Below are positions 1 through 7,912 of a stretch of 64,000 nucleotides of DNA, piece after piece. The first letter of the stretch is position 1. The number at the start of each line of letters is the position of its first letter. Below the pieces are notes generated by a model. It was not told the DNA's origin, did no database searches, and was given only the letters and a program-made list of their open reading frames with translations. Both the position numbers and the translations under genes were made by a program. Origin of the DNA: Bacteroides sp. (GTDB lineage Bacteria > Bacteroidota > Bacteroidia > Bacteroidales > Muribaculaceae); the NCBI GenBank assembly GCA_014801955.1, contig JAAVDE010000040.1, positions 1 to 64,000 of the forward strand. Reading direction: 5' to 3'.

Positions 1-2
1 CC

Positions 3-725
3 GCTGATTTTGACCTGACGATTATCGTTCCGGTCTATAATGAGGAAGATAACTGCCAGGCGCTGGAAGAGCGCCTGGGAGCGTATCTGGCCGCGAGCAA
101 GCGTCCGGCCTGCGTGTTGTTTGTCAACGATGGCTCGACGGATTCGTCGGAGGCCAAGCTCAAGGAAATTTGCGAGCGCCGGCCTGCGATGTTTTATATT
201 TCCTTTGCCAAGAATTGCGGCCTCAGTGCGGCGATCAAGGCGGGATTTGATGCTGCGGAGTCGCCGCTGGTCGGATATATCGACGCCGACCTGCAAACGG
301 CGCCGGAGGATTTTGACCTGTTGCTCGACTATGCCGACGACTATGAACTGGTTATGGGCATCCGCGCTAACCGAAAGGACACCGGCTTCAAGCGCCTGCA
401 GAGCAAAATCGCCAATGGCTTCCGCCGGTTCATGACCGGCGATGAGGCGGTCGATACGGGCTGCCCGCTGAAGATTCTCCACACTTCGGTTGCCCGCCGC
501 ATCCCGATGTTTACCGGAATGCACCGCTTTCTGCCGGCCCTGGTCGGACTGCAGGAGGGTAGGGTGAAGCAGATTCCCGTGCGCCACTTTCCGCGCGTTG
601 CCGGCAAGTCGAAATTTTCGCTCGCAAACCGCCTGGTCGGCCCGACGATGGACTGTTTTGCGTTTCGCTGGATGCGTCCGCGATGGTATAACTATAAAAT
701 CGGTTCAACCGACCTGAAAGGCTGA
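3..725 (+). CDS. Family 2 glycosyltransferase, DPM1-like (5'-truncated by window edge)
   Basis: The gene is open to the left edge, so the true start lies outside the window. The frame reads from base 3 with the GT2 landmarks VPVYNEE, NDGSTD and the metal-binding DADLQ. The later GMHRFLPAL and GKSKF segments are typical of transferases that use polyprenyl-phosphate or lipid acceptors, similar to dolichol-phosphate mannose synthase. No clear C-terminal membrane segment is visible. The stop overlaps the next start by one base (TGATG), and the neighbour is a LAB_N membrane protein. This pairing suggests a job in glycolipid or lipid A-type modification. The donor and acceptor sugars cannot be read from the sequence. 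Confidence 0.9.
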   Translation, partial: ADFDLTIIVPVYNEEDNCQALEERLGAYLAASKRPACVLFVNDGSTDSSEAKLKEICERRPAMFYISFAKNCGLSAAIKAGFDAAESPLVGYIDADLQTAPEDFDLLLDYADDYELVMGIRANRKDTGFKRLQSKIANGFRRFMTGDEAVDTGCPLKILHTSVARRIPMFTGMHRFLPALVGLQEGRVKQIPVRHFPRVAGKSKFSLANRLVGPTMDCFAFRWMRPRWYNYKIGSTDLKG

Positions 726-1342
726 TGCATCCGCTGTTGATTACCGCAGTCGGGCTGCTGGCCCAGGCTTTCTTTTCGGCTCGAACGCTCGTTCAGTGGA
801 TTTTGAGCGAGCGGGCTCGCAGGGTGCTGTCGCCAACGGTTTTCTGGGCGCTTTCGCTCGCCGGGTCGGCATTGCTGGCCGCCTACGGGTGGCTGCGGGC
901 CGATTTCGCGGTTGTTGCCGGTCAGGTTGTCAGCTACTATGTTTATGTTTGGAACCTTAACATCAAGGGCGTCAGGATGCCGCGCGTTTGCTGGGCATTG
1001 TTGCTACTCTTTCCTGTCGTTGCCGTCGGTTTTGTCGCCGGCAACGTGACGCAGTTTGTCAATGATTTTCTGATGCGCCCCGACATTCCGCTCGGTCTGC
1101 TCTGCTTCGGCACGTTCGGCCAGCTGCTGATGACGCTCCGCTTTGTTTACCAGTGGTGGTATTCGTCGCGTCTGGGGCGTTCGGAGTTGCCGCCGCTCTT
1201 TTGGTGGATAAGTCTTGGCGGCGCCGCGATAATTTTTGTTTATGGCATTTTCCGCGCCGATATTGTTTTACTTCTCGGCCAGGGTTTCGGTCTGTTCGTT
1301 TATGGCCGTAACCTGGCTATTAGCCGCTATAAGAAGGTATGA
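725..1342 (+). CDS. LAB_N (lipid A biosynthesis N-terminal domain) membrane protein
   Basis: The 205-aa product consists almost entirely of hydrophobic helices arranged as two LAB_N-like halves. Each half has an aromatic FVYQW- or TLVQW-type segment followed by SPTVFW or PPLFW and a glycine-rich GQ motif (about residues 10-85 and 115-200). LAB_N is otherwise found at the N terminus of some LpxB proteins. Stand-alone versions in Bacteroidetes commonly follow a GT2 gene, as here, and are thought to assist glycolipid assembly or movement in the inner membrane. The start overlaps the glycosyltransferase stop by one base, and the stop overlaps the next gene by four bases (ATGA), so the three genes form one operon. 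The exact function is not established. Confidence 0.88.
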   Translation: MHPLLITAVGLLAQAFFSARTLVQWILSERARRVLSPTVFWALSLAGSALLAAYGWLRADFAVVAGQVVSYYVYVWNLNIKGVRMPRVCWALLLLFPVVAVGFVAGNVTQFVNDFLMRPDIPLGLLCFGTFGQLLMTLRFVYQWWYSSRLGRSELPPLFWWISLGGAAIIFVYGIFRADIVLLLGQGFGLFVYGRNLAISRYKKV

Positions 1343-2388
1343 TTTCTTTGCGCACATTTGACTTTTCCGACGGTCGCCGCGAGGCTCACGCCATTATTCG
1401 CCCCGAGGCCGGCCAACCCTTTGATAGTCAGCTCAGGGCTGTTAACGCCGAGTTGCGGTCGTTGCCGCTGCCGCCGCTGATGGTCCGCTACTTCGTTTCC
1501 GATGCGGCCAATCAGGCCGATGCCGTTAAGGCCGCTGCTCCTGACTGCGCGGTTTCCATTATCCAGCAGCCGCCGCTGGGCGGCGAAAAGGTTGCCGCAT
1601 GGGTTTGGATGCGCTCCGATGCGGCGCCGCAGCTTGGAGCCGACGGCCTTTGGTCGCAGTCCGACGGCGAGCTGACGATGATTCTCCAGGCCGGAGAAAC
1701 TATTGCTGCAGATTCAGAGAGCACAACGCGCACGATGCTCTTTGAGCTCGACTCGCGCTTGGACCGGCGGGGCGCTTCGCTGGCCAATAGCTGCCTGCGA
1801 ACCTGGCTTTTTGTGCGCGACGTTGACACTAACTATGCCGGCGTGGTTGCCGGCCGGAATCAGGCCTTCAGCCAGCTCGGGCTGACCGCGCAGACGCATT
1901 TCATCGCCTCGACCGGAATTAACGGATCGGTGGCTGACAGCCGCTCGCTCGTGAGCCTTGATTCCGTAAGCTACGCCGGAGTGGAACAACAGAATATAAC
2001 CTATCTCAAGGCTCCGGAATTTTTGAATCCCACCAGTGAATATGGGGTTGCTTTTGAGCGCGCAACTGCTGTTGAACTCCCCGGTCGCCGCCAGGTGTTT
2101 GTTTCAGGGACGGCGAGCATTAACAACCGCGGCGAGGTTGTTTTTCCGGGCAACATTCAGGCGCAGACCGAGCGCATGCTCCAAAACGTTGAAGCCCTCT
2201 TGGCCGAGGCCGACTGCAGCTTCGGCGACGTTGCCCATATTCTCGTTTACCTGCGCGACCTGGCCGACGCTCCGCTGGTCGACTCAATCTTTGAGCAGCG
2301 CTTTCCGGCCATTCCGCGCGTTCTTCTGCTCGCGCCCGTGTGTCGTCCCGCCTGGCTGATTGAAATGGAGTGCATGGCTATCAAGTAG
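1339..2388 (+). CDS. FkbO/Hyg5/XanB2-family chorismatase-like protein (RidA-fold C-terminus)
   Basis: This 349-aa protein has the length and C-terminal signature of the chorismatase family: FVSGTASI, then AQTERMLQNVEALL, and a RidA/YjgF-like ending with IPRVLLL and LIEMEC. Family members hydrolyse chorismate to pyruvate plus a hydroxybenzoate or a dihydroxycyclohexadiene carboxylate. XanB2 supplies hydroxybenzoate for xanthomonadin, an aryl polyene. Which product is made here cannot be told from sequence. It is the last gene of a tight operon with the glycosyltransferase and LAB_N genes and is followed by a strong terminator. A simpler annotation would be Rid-family protein, but the length and N-terminal half (VRYFVSDAANQ) argue against a plain RidA. 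Confidence 0.7.
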   Translation: MISLRTFDFSDGRREAHAIIRPEAGQPFDSQLRAVNAELRSLPLPPLMVRYFVSDAANQADAVKAAAPDCAVSIIQQPPLGGEKVAAWVWMRSDAAPQLGADGLWSQSDGELTMILQAGETIAADSESTTRTMLFELDSRLDRRGASLANSCLRTWLFVRDVDTNYAGVVAGRNQAFSQLGLTAQTHFIASTGINGSVADSRSLVSLDSVSYAGVEQQNITYLKAPEFLNPTSEYGVAFERATAVELPGRRQVFVSGTASINNRGEVVFPGNIQAQTERMLQNVEALLAEADCSFGDVAHILVYLRDLADAPLVDSIFEQRFPAIPRVLLLAPVCRPAWLIEMECMAIK

Positions 2389-2411
2389 CCGATTCGCATA
2401 CGTTATTAAAA

Positions 2412-2443
2412 CTAAGGGCTGCGCCAATTGGCGCAGCCCTTAG
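2412..2443. terminator. Bidirectional intrinsic terminator between convergent genes
   Basis: A perfect 14-bp stem (CTAAGGGCTGCGCC with its complement) around an AATT loop forms a 32-bp palindrome. It sits 24 bp after the chorismatase-like stop and 24 bp before the end of the convergent barrel-protein gene. It can serve transcripts arriving from both sides. Confidence 0.85.
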
Positions 2444-2466
2444 TATTTTGATTCTTGTTAGAGTTA

Positions 2467-4758
2467 TCAGAAGCGGTAGGAGGCACCGACCATCATGCGG
2501 GCGCTGATAACTGCACTGTGGTTGAAATCGTGGGTTTTTGGCAGGACGCTGGATTTAATCAGCAGTGCGCCCGGTTCGATATGAACGTCGATGTTCATCG
2601 GCAGGTTGTAGCGGAACTGAACGCCGCCGTAGCCGGCGAAAGAGTAGGGCTTATGACCGTTCCGACCGTAGGCGAGACCAACACCGGCAGCGCCGATAAT
2701 GTGGAACTTGCGGCTGGAGCGACGGTCGAGCAGCGAGGTCGCATTCAGCAGGTAATCTGCGTGGAGCGAGCCGAGATAGGTTGTTTCGTTGTCGAACAGC
2801 TTCGCCCAGTCGTTGGAAACGCTGATACGGGCGCCTGAAACCATCGAGAACCAGCGGCCGGCCTGAATGTCGAATGCGCCGCAAATGTTCATGTTGTTCT
2901 TGTATGTAGCGCCGGTGTGGATAGCGGGACCTGCGGAGAGGCTGACGAAATAGGGATTATTGCCATAGAGCGTTTCCGACATGTGGCCGCGCTGGCCGTC
3001 GGGAGTGCCGAGGCGATAGCGGAGACCGAGGTTCACGCGGGCGGTGGGAATCCAGCCGTGCTGACGTTGTTCGATCGGCAGGCGCGAAAGGAGCACCTGG
3101 GGTTCGATGTAGAGATCGAGGTGTTCGTTGATGCGGAAGTTGCCGTGGAGACCGAGCTTGCCGCCGAAGGTTTTGATTGTGGGGCCGTCGTAGTTGGCAA
3201 GACCGCCGAACACGCCGGCAACCATTTGCAGCTCAAACAGGCGGTCGGGATCGTAGCCACACATGGCGGTGGTTATGCTCGACAGGTAGTCAAGACCGGC
3301 CGTGAAGTCGATTGCACAGGGAGACTTGGGATAAACTGCGCCAGACAGCATTGCGCGCCAGGAGGAAACCGGGGTGAAACGCTTGCCGAAGCCAACGAAC
3401 ACGTCGGAGCCGAGGCCGAAGTCTTTGCGGAAACGTTTGCCAATGCCTGCGCCTGCGGTGATGAACCAGTGTTTGCCCTCGGCGTAGGCTTCTTCGCTTT
3501 CAGGATAGCGGCGGGTGAAGTCGCCGATTGTGTAGCGCAGACCGAGGTCGACCGACACGACTGCCGGACGCTTGGAGGCCAATCGGTTGAAGAACTCGGT
3601 TTTGGCGGCGTAGACTTGGGGGTGGAGAGTGATTGCCCAGTTGGGAGAAACGCGGAACTGACCGGTCAGGCCGGCGCTGAACACCGGCGAGAACTGGTTA
3701 ATCAAATTGCGGCGCGAAATGCCGCCACCAACGCCAATGTTCACCAGCAGGTTGAAAACCTGATTCGGGCGATAGCCGCCGAATGCGTTATCGAGGTTCA
3801 GAACGTAGTCGAGCGTTCCGAATGCGAAGTAGCTTCTGAAGAAACGGTGGTTACCTTTCTTGGTGCCGCCGGCTGCGGTCAGCTGAAGGCCGGAGGTCGA
3901 CGAAAACATCTTGCCGGCGTAGAAGGAGCCGATGGGGTTGATGGTCGTAAGGTCGCTCATGCCATTGATGTCGCGCGGCGAGAACCAGGTGCCGGCGCTG
4001 ACGCCGAAATAGAGGTTGTCGTCGTCTTTCTGCTCAAAGTCGGTGGCGCCAAACGAGCGGTACTTGCCTGTCAGGACGCGGTAGCCCAAACCAACGCTGA
4101 GCGACCCGTCTGCCTTAATGCGATACTGGTCGTGGGTGCCGTCGTAGCGTGTGCCGGTCTGCACGGCAATGCGCGGCTCAATGAAGAGGAAGAGCGAGGG
4201 CGCAACGTTGAAGCGCATCTGCAGCGAGGAACCGATACCATATTCTTTGCCCCATGTGCCGTGGAAGCGCAGAACGTCGGCCTCGAGACCCACGGTGCCG
4301 ATCAGCTCGAATTTGCGATAGGGATTGTAGCCGCGCAGCAGGTAGGAAAGATTCAGCATATAGTCAACCTGTCCGCCGCCGAACCAGGAGCGTTCAGTGC
4401 CCTTGTGGACCGACAGAATACCGCCCTTGCCGAGAATACGGAGGCCGTGGACCGGTGTGAACCAGCCGCCGACCTGGCCGTTGAAGCGGAAGCCGGGCTT
4501 AGGAATATAGGTGAGAGTATTGCCGAGCGCGGAAACGCCTACGCCCGCGCCGATATAGGCATGCTTCCAGAATCCCTTTTCGTCGGAGGGGAAAGTGTCG
4601 TTGCCGAGAGGCTTCTGGAGCTTATAGTCGAAACCGTTCATGCCCGACGACTCGCGTCCGTAGGTGTTGAACGTGCTTCGCTTGGATCTTGCTGACGCGG
4701 TAGTCGACACGCCGACAATCAGCAACAAGAATGATATGTAGCGGAATATCTTATTCAT
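2467..4758 (-). CDS. Outer membrane protein with four tandem beta-barrel-like repeats
   Basis: The product is 763 aa with a signal peptide (residues 1-23, ending in ASA). After a short linker the sequence divides into four units of about 165-180 residues, beginning near YIGAGVGV, YFGVSAGTWF, WFITAGAGIG and YFVSLSAGP. Units share a middle motif (LDYxLNL followed by GYxPxRxFEL in units 1-3; DYLLNA with RKFHIIG in unit 4) and an IEP or HPQ strand near the end. Each has the alternating aromatic/glycine pattern of a small OmpX- or DUF3575-like barrel. It is the last gene of a (-) operon after DUF3575 and OmpA-like genes. The function is unknown. I infer an outer membrane or surface structural role. 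Confidence 0.75.
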   Translation of the reverse strand: MNKIFRYISFLLLIVGVSTTASARSKRSTFNTYGRESSGMNGFDYKLQKPLGNDTFPSDEKGFWKHAYIGAGVGVSALGNTLTYIPKPGFRFNGQVGGWFTPVHGLRILGKGGILSVHKGTERSWFGGGQVDYMLNLSYLLRGYNPYRKFELIGTVGLEADVLRFHGTWGKEYGIGSSLQMRFNVAPSLFLFIEPRIAVQTGTRYDGTHDQYRIKADGSLSVGLGYRVLTGKYRSFGATDFEQKDDDNLYFGVSAGTWFSPRDINGMSDLTTINPIGSFYAGKMFSSTSGLQLTAAGGTKKGNHRFFRSYFAFGTLDYVLNLDNAFGGYRPNQVFNLLVNIGVGGGISRRNLINQFSPVFSAGLTGQFRVSPNWAITLHPQVYAAKTEFFNRLASKRPAVVSVDLGLRYTIGDFTRRYPESEEAYAEGKHWFITAGAGIGKRFRKDFGLGSDVFVGFGKRFTPVSSWRAMLSGAVYPKSPCAIDFTAGLDYLSSITTAMCGYDPDRLFELQMVAGVFGGLANYDGPTIKTFGGKLGLHGNFRINEHLDLYIEPQVLLSRLPIEQRQHGWIPTARVNLGLRYRLGTPDGQRGHMSETLYGNNPYFVSLSAGPAIHTGATYKNNMNICGAFDIQAGRWFSMVSGARISVSNDWAKLFDNETTYLGSLHADYLLNATSLLDRRSSRKFHIIGAAGVGLAYGRNGHKPYSFAGYGGVQFRYNLPMNIDVHIEPGALLIKSSVLPKTHDFNHSAVISARMMVGASYRF

Positions 4759-4784
4759 CTTTTCGGGGTTTATCGGAGTGTGCG

Positions 4785-6890
4785 TTATTCGTTAGTAGTT
4801 TCAGTTATGGTTGTGGTTTCGGTTTCTGTATCTTCGGACTCTGTTTCAACCGGGTTGTTAAACAGGTTTTCGAGGTCGATATTTTCGAGCATGTCAACCA
4901 CGTCACCGTCGATTTTCGCGGTTTCGAGCAGCGACGGGTCCTTGCGCAGAGCCGATTCCAGGAAGTCAAGGTCCTGGTAGTCGTCAACGCGGTGGGCTGC
5001 AATCGCCTTGATGTATTCTTCAACAGCCGAGTCGCCGAGCTTCTGGGCTGCGCTCCAGGCGGCACCGTTGTTTCTCATTTTCAGGAGAATCAGAACTTCG
5101 TTCAGCGGCGAATCCTCGCAGACTTCCTCGATAACGTCCATGTAGTTGCCGGTCATTACCTGGCAATACATTTTTGCCTTGTGGGTTTCGGGCAGTTCGG
5201 GAACGGTTTCGAACAGAGAATCGGCCAGCGAATACTTCATGTTATTCATTGCGGCAACGCCGAAGTTATAGCGGGTGGAAACCGGAAGGGTTTTCCACTT
5301 GCGATAGTCAACGAAGTAGGGTTCCAGAAGCGAGTAGGGGTCTTCGCCCTTTTCGAGCATGATTTTCGAAAGGTCGGTGGCCGCAACGTAGAAATCGGGG
5401 TGGGCTTTGACAGCATTGCGCAGAACTGCTTCGCGTTCGTCGCCCTGGCGGACCGAATAGTAGCGGTAGTAGTGGTGCTTAGCCAGCTGCGACGGGTCGG
5501 TTTTGTAGAGCTCGTCGATTTCGGCGTCGGTCAGCGGGCGGTAGTATTCGGTTTTGATGTTATAGTTAACGCGGCGCATGCGGGGCAGGTAGGTTTCTGC
5601 GAGCAGCGTCTTATAGAAAGGCAGGCGGCTCATTGCTGCCGTGCGGGATTCGGAGCCGGAGTACTTGTCGAGAATCGTCTGCACGCGGTCGGCCTCTTCA
5701 AAAAGGCTGTCGGCGCGAAGCATCTTAACAACGTCCTCCCACGGGGCAACTTCAGCCTCATAGCTGACGTCAACGTTCTTTTTGAGATTCACGGAGTTTT
5801 TAATCCAGGTCAGAGCCGAGTTCATACGCTCTTTTGCCAGGCGGGAGTTGGTTTCGTAGGAGCCTTCGGGCGAAGCCGAGCCATAGATGCTGAAGCCTTT
5901 AAGCGTTGAGTTGGGGTCGTTGTAGATTTTGGTGAACTCGTTGACCAGGGCGTTCAGCTCCGACTCGTTAGAGCCGAGCAAGGGGTTGAGCTTCGATTTG
6001 CCGACTTCAAACATCAGGTTCATTTCGCCAACGTTGTCGCGGGGCTCGGGAACGTCATTGGGAATATAGCGCGGATCGTTCATGTCCATCGGGTCAAGCG
6101 AGAACTTGAGCCAGCGGAACGGGTTGATGATGCCGCGGGCAACCTCAAAGGAGTCGCGGTAAACGACCTTGTTATAGTCCTCGATCATCGGCATGATGAG
6201 GGCGAAAACGTCGTCGCTCGGATTCTCCAGATAGAGCGAGTCGGTAATATAGAAGGTGTTGCTCTCCTTGTTGTTACCGCCCTGCTTAATCCGGCGATAG
6301 GGGGTCAGCGGGTCAACCGAAGTGTCCCAGTCGTCCATACGTTCCTGAGTGATGGCATAGTGCTTGCCGTCAACAACAACGGGGTTCAGGTAGCTCAGAT
6401 GCTGGCGCGTCACATTATAGATCGCGGGCTGAATGATGAGTCGCTTGTCGGAGCTGAACAATTTCGGGGGAATATGAACCGGATAACGTTTGATTTTCAT
6501 CATGTTGCCGTCGATTTCCAGTTCGGCGTCCTCCATAACGAAAGTCTTTTTCGAGCCTTTGCCGATGGCAACGATTTCCTGCAACACGTTTTTGGAACGA
6601 ATCATTTCGATGTCGATTTTCATGCGGTCGTCAATCTCAACCGTCATGTCGTCGCAGGTCAGACTTTCCAAAAACAGTGTGCCTTCCGAATCGGCGGTGA
6701 TGAGATAGTTACCGTCGTCGTCGGTGCCGCCGATGATTTTGTTGGTTTCGCCGTTGCGGATAACAACCGCCGGAACGGGTTCGCCGGAGCCTTTTATTGT
6801 AACCTTGCCGTGGATATTGATGGTGCGCGCATTGGCAGAAAGAGTTGCCAGCGCAGCTATGGCAAGCGAAAGAATAGTCTTATTAAACAT
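4785..6890 (-). CDS. OmpA-like periplasmic/outer membrane protein with carboxypeptidase-regulatory-like N-terminus
   Basis: This is a 701-aa exported protein with a signal peptide ending near ANA (about residue 21). A short Ig-like domain resembling CarboxypepD_reg follows at about residues 24-105 (VTIKGSGEPVPAVVI). In the middle, about residues 290-395, is an OmpA-like segment (FEVGKSKLNP, then IYGSASPEGSYETNSRLAKERM). The C-terminal third is helical and TPR-like, and the tail is rich in Glu and Thr. Proteins of this type sit beside DUF3575 genes in Bacteroidales, often in fimbrial loci, but no fimbrillin gene is visible here. It lies 18 bp downstream of DUF3575 and 26 bp upstream of the four-repeat protein. 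Binding to peptidoglycan is inferred from the OmpA-like segment. Confidence 0.75.
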   Translation of the reverse strand: MFNKTILSLAIAALATLSANARTINIHGKVTIKGSGEPVPAVVIRNGETNKIIGGTDDDGNYLITADSEGTLFLESLTCDDMTVEIDDRMKIDIEMIRSKNVLQEIVAIGKGSKKTFVMEDAELEIDGNMMKIKRYPVHIPPKLFSSDKRLIIQPAIYNVTRQHLSYLNPVVVDGKHYAITQERMDDWDTSVDPLTPYRRIKQGGNNKESNTFYITDSLYLENPSDDVFALIMPMIEDYNKVVYRDSFEVARGIINPFRWLKFSLDPMDMNDPRYIPNDVPEPRDNVGEMNLMFEVGKSKLNPLLGSNESELNALVNEFTKIYNDPNSTLKGFSIYGSASPEGSYETNSRLAKERMNSALTWIKNSVNLKKNVDVSYEAEVAPWEDVVKMLRADSLFEEADRVQTILDKYSGSESRTAAMSRLPFYKTLLAETYLPRMRRVNYNIKTEYYRPLTDAEIDELYKTDPSQLAKHHYYRYYSVRQGDEREAVLRNAVKAHPDFYVAATDLSKIMLEKGEDPYSLLEPYFVDYRKWKTLPVSTRYNFGVAAMNNMKYSLADSLFETVPELPETHKAKMYCQVMTGNYMDVIEEVCEDSPLNEVLILLKMRNNGAAWSAAQKLGDSAVEEYIKAIAAHRVDDYQDLDFLESALRKDPSLLETAKIDGDVVDMLENIDLENLFNNPVETESEDTETETTTITETTNE

Positions 6891-6908
6891 ATCTTCAAAC
6901 GCAATAGA

Positions 6909-7481
6909 TTATTTGAATACATAGCCGAAACTCAGGCCGAATCTAACGGGCACAGGCAGAGTGCGCAGAAGGTTCGGGGAAGCGGGTCGGCGGTTTGGCT
7001 TGGTGTAGTCATAGCCGTGGGTGTTGCCGATACCAACGCCGATTTCCGCCTCCATGTTCCAGTGGCGGGAGAGCACGAGGGCGTAGCCGTAGCTGATGCC
7101 CAGGGCAACGGCGTCGCCCGAAATCACGCGGTCGTGGATTCCCAGCGAGTAAATGCCGGCGGTTGCGCTGACCGCAACGAAATGTTTCGCCATCGGGCGG
7201 TTGAACCAGTAGCGGAGCTCGGGCTCAACGCGGAAGTTCGAAGCCTTATAGCCTGCGATGGGTTTGGTGACCGGGTTGCCGGCCACGCCGATCTGGAGCG
7301 ACAGAACGCGGCTCAGACGCGCCTCAAACGTGAGGTTCGGCGACAGGATGAAATACTCTAATGCGTTTGTTTTTAACGCCATGCGCTGGGCTTGAGCCTT
7401 AGGCGCTGCGAATAAAAAGCATAGCGATAACGGTAAAAGGTACAAGAACCAAGACCGTAGTGATGATTTTGTGAAGTGCAT
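6909..7481 (-). CDS. DUF3575 domain outer membrane protein
   Basis: The 190-aa protein has a long hydrophobic signal region (to about residue 31, AQA). It then starts with the DUF3575 hallmark KTNALEYFILSPNLTFEARLS and ends with a terminal aromatic barrel strand (FGLSFGYVFK). The family is a small predicted outer membrane barrel found next to OmpA-like proteins in Bacteroidales. It is the promoter-proximal gene of the three-gene (-) operon, and a TAnnTTTG box lies about 40 bp upstream. Its function has not been determined. The gene order suggests assembly or anchoring of the larger partners. Confidence 0.85.
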   Translation of the reverse strand: MHFTKSSLRSWFLYLLPLSLCFLFAAPKAQAQRMALKTNALEYFILSPNLTFEARLSRVLSLQIGVAGNPVTKPIAGYKASNFRVEPELRYWFNRPMAKHFVAVSATAGIYSLGIHDRVISGDAVALGISYGYALVLSRHWNMEAEIGVGIGNTHGYDYTKPNRRPASPNLLRTLPVPVRFGLSFGYVFK

Positions 7482-7521
7482 CTAATAGTAATAAAAGGCT
7501 ATTATTCGAAAAATTCGGGTG

Positions 7522-7529
7522 CAAAGTTA
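7522..7529 (-). promoter_or_regulatory. -7 promoter element of the DUF3575 operon
   Basis: On the minus strand this reads TAACTTTG, matching the Bacteroidetes TAnnTTTG box, 40 bp before the DUF3575 start codon. A TTG lies 22 bp further upstream, slightly longer than the usual spacing. Confidence 0.6.
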
Positions 7530-7623
7530 CGAAAAATAATTCAATCACTTGCAACATTCCCCAATATTTTTTTACACTTTTTTACGGTTGCCTTTCACCT
7601 CATATTTTATCCGGCCTAAAACA

Positions 7624-7674
7624 CGAAAGAGCCAAGCGATGCTTGACTCTTTCGTGGCGGAGAGGACGAGATTC
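7624..7674. repeat. Direct repeat copy 1: terminator hairpin plus tRNA-Ser 3' end
   Basis: These 51 bp recur at 7742-7792 with one difference. The unit is a hairpin (CGAAAGAG paired with CTCTTTCG, continued by CAAGC/GCTTG) joined to the last 20 bases of the tRNA-Ser gene, including CCA. On the minus strand the hairpin is followed by TGTTTTAG, so this copy could still act as a second terminator. Confidence 0.85.
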
Positions 7675-7733
7675 TTTGCAAAGCAAAGCGCTTCGCGATT
7701 ACGAACTCTGCTCGTTCTCATCCCGCCCTCTCC
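7655..7733 (-). pseudogene. Degenerate tRNA-Ser copy
   Basis: This stretch lies just downstream (minus strand) of the intact tRNA-Ser terminator. It keeps both acceptor strands (GGAGAGG at the 5' end, CCTCTCC plus G and CCA at the 3' end) and part of the T arm. The D arm, anticodon arm and variable arm cannot be recognised. The interior instead holds a GGATGAG/CTCGTCC helix and a CTTTGC/GCAAAG palindrome. At 79 bases it is shorter than the intact gene. It carries its own copy of the terminator hairpin, so a duplication of tRNA plus terminator followed by decay or internal rearrangement is the simplest reading. Confidence 0.55.
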
Positions 7734-7741
7734 TTAAACAA

Positions 7742-7772
7742 CGAAAGAGCCAAGCGATGCTTGACTCTTTTG
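7742..7772 (-). terminator. Intrinsic terminator of tRNA-Ser
   Basis: The hairpin begins at the base directly after the tRNA CCA on the minus strand. The stem is CGAAAGAG/CTCTTTTG plus CAAGC/GCTTG with one C-A mismatch and a three-base loop. It is followed on the minus strand by TTGTTTA. Confidence 0.75.
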
Positions 7773-7792
7773 TGGCGGAGAGGACGAGATTC
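7742..7792. repeat. Direct repeat copy 2: terminator hairpin plus tRNA-Ser 3' end
   Basis: This is the intact partner of the 51-bp repeat at 7624-7674, offset by 118 bp. It contains the active terminator and the 3' end of the functional tRNA-Ser gene. Confidence 0.85.
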
Positions 7793-7864
7793 GAACTCGT
7801 GGTAGCGATTGCTCACTACGTCGGTTTAGCAAACCGGTGGTTTCAGCCACTCACCCACCTCTCC
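7773..7864 (-). tRNA. tRNA-Ser (anticodon GCT)
   Basis: The minus strand folds as a class II tRNA. The acceptor stem is GGAGAGG/CCTCTCC and the anticodon loop TTGCTAA gives anticodon GCT. It has a long variable arm (TAGTGAGCAATCGCTA), a T loop TTCGAAT, discriminator G and an encoded CCA. It reads AGC/AGU serine codons. It is transcribed from a good -33/-7 promoter whose -7 box ends 14 bp upstream of the tRNA 5' end. A terminator abuts its 3' end, and a decayed copy follows. Confidence 0.97.
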
Positions 7865-7877
7865 GTGTTTGCGACTG

Positions 7878-7909
7878 CAAAGTTACGGAGTTTTTTTTTA
7901 GTATGCAAA
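7878..7909 (-). promoter_or_regulatory. Promoter of tRNA-Ser
   Basis: On the minus strand TTTG (7906-7909) is followed after 20 bp by TAACTTTG (7878-7885), a full match to the Bacteroidetes consensus. The tRNA begins 14 bp after the box. Confidence 0.85.
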
Positions 7910-7912
7910 TTT

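Noticed and set aside
2917..4695. Long open frame on the plus strand (592 codons) opposite the four-repeat barrel gene
   Set aside because: It has no domain, no signal and no promoter, and its composition mirrors the real minus-strand gene. Many such antisense frames occur in this GC-rich codon pattern (for example 4731-5909, 12496-13506 and 31926-33305).
7624..7792. attL/attR pair of an integrated element at tRNA-Ser
   Set aside because: Only 67 bp lie between the repeats, with no integrase. The repeat extends into the terminator, and acceptor-stem remnants fit a tandem tRNA duplication better.
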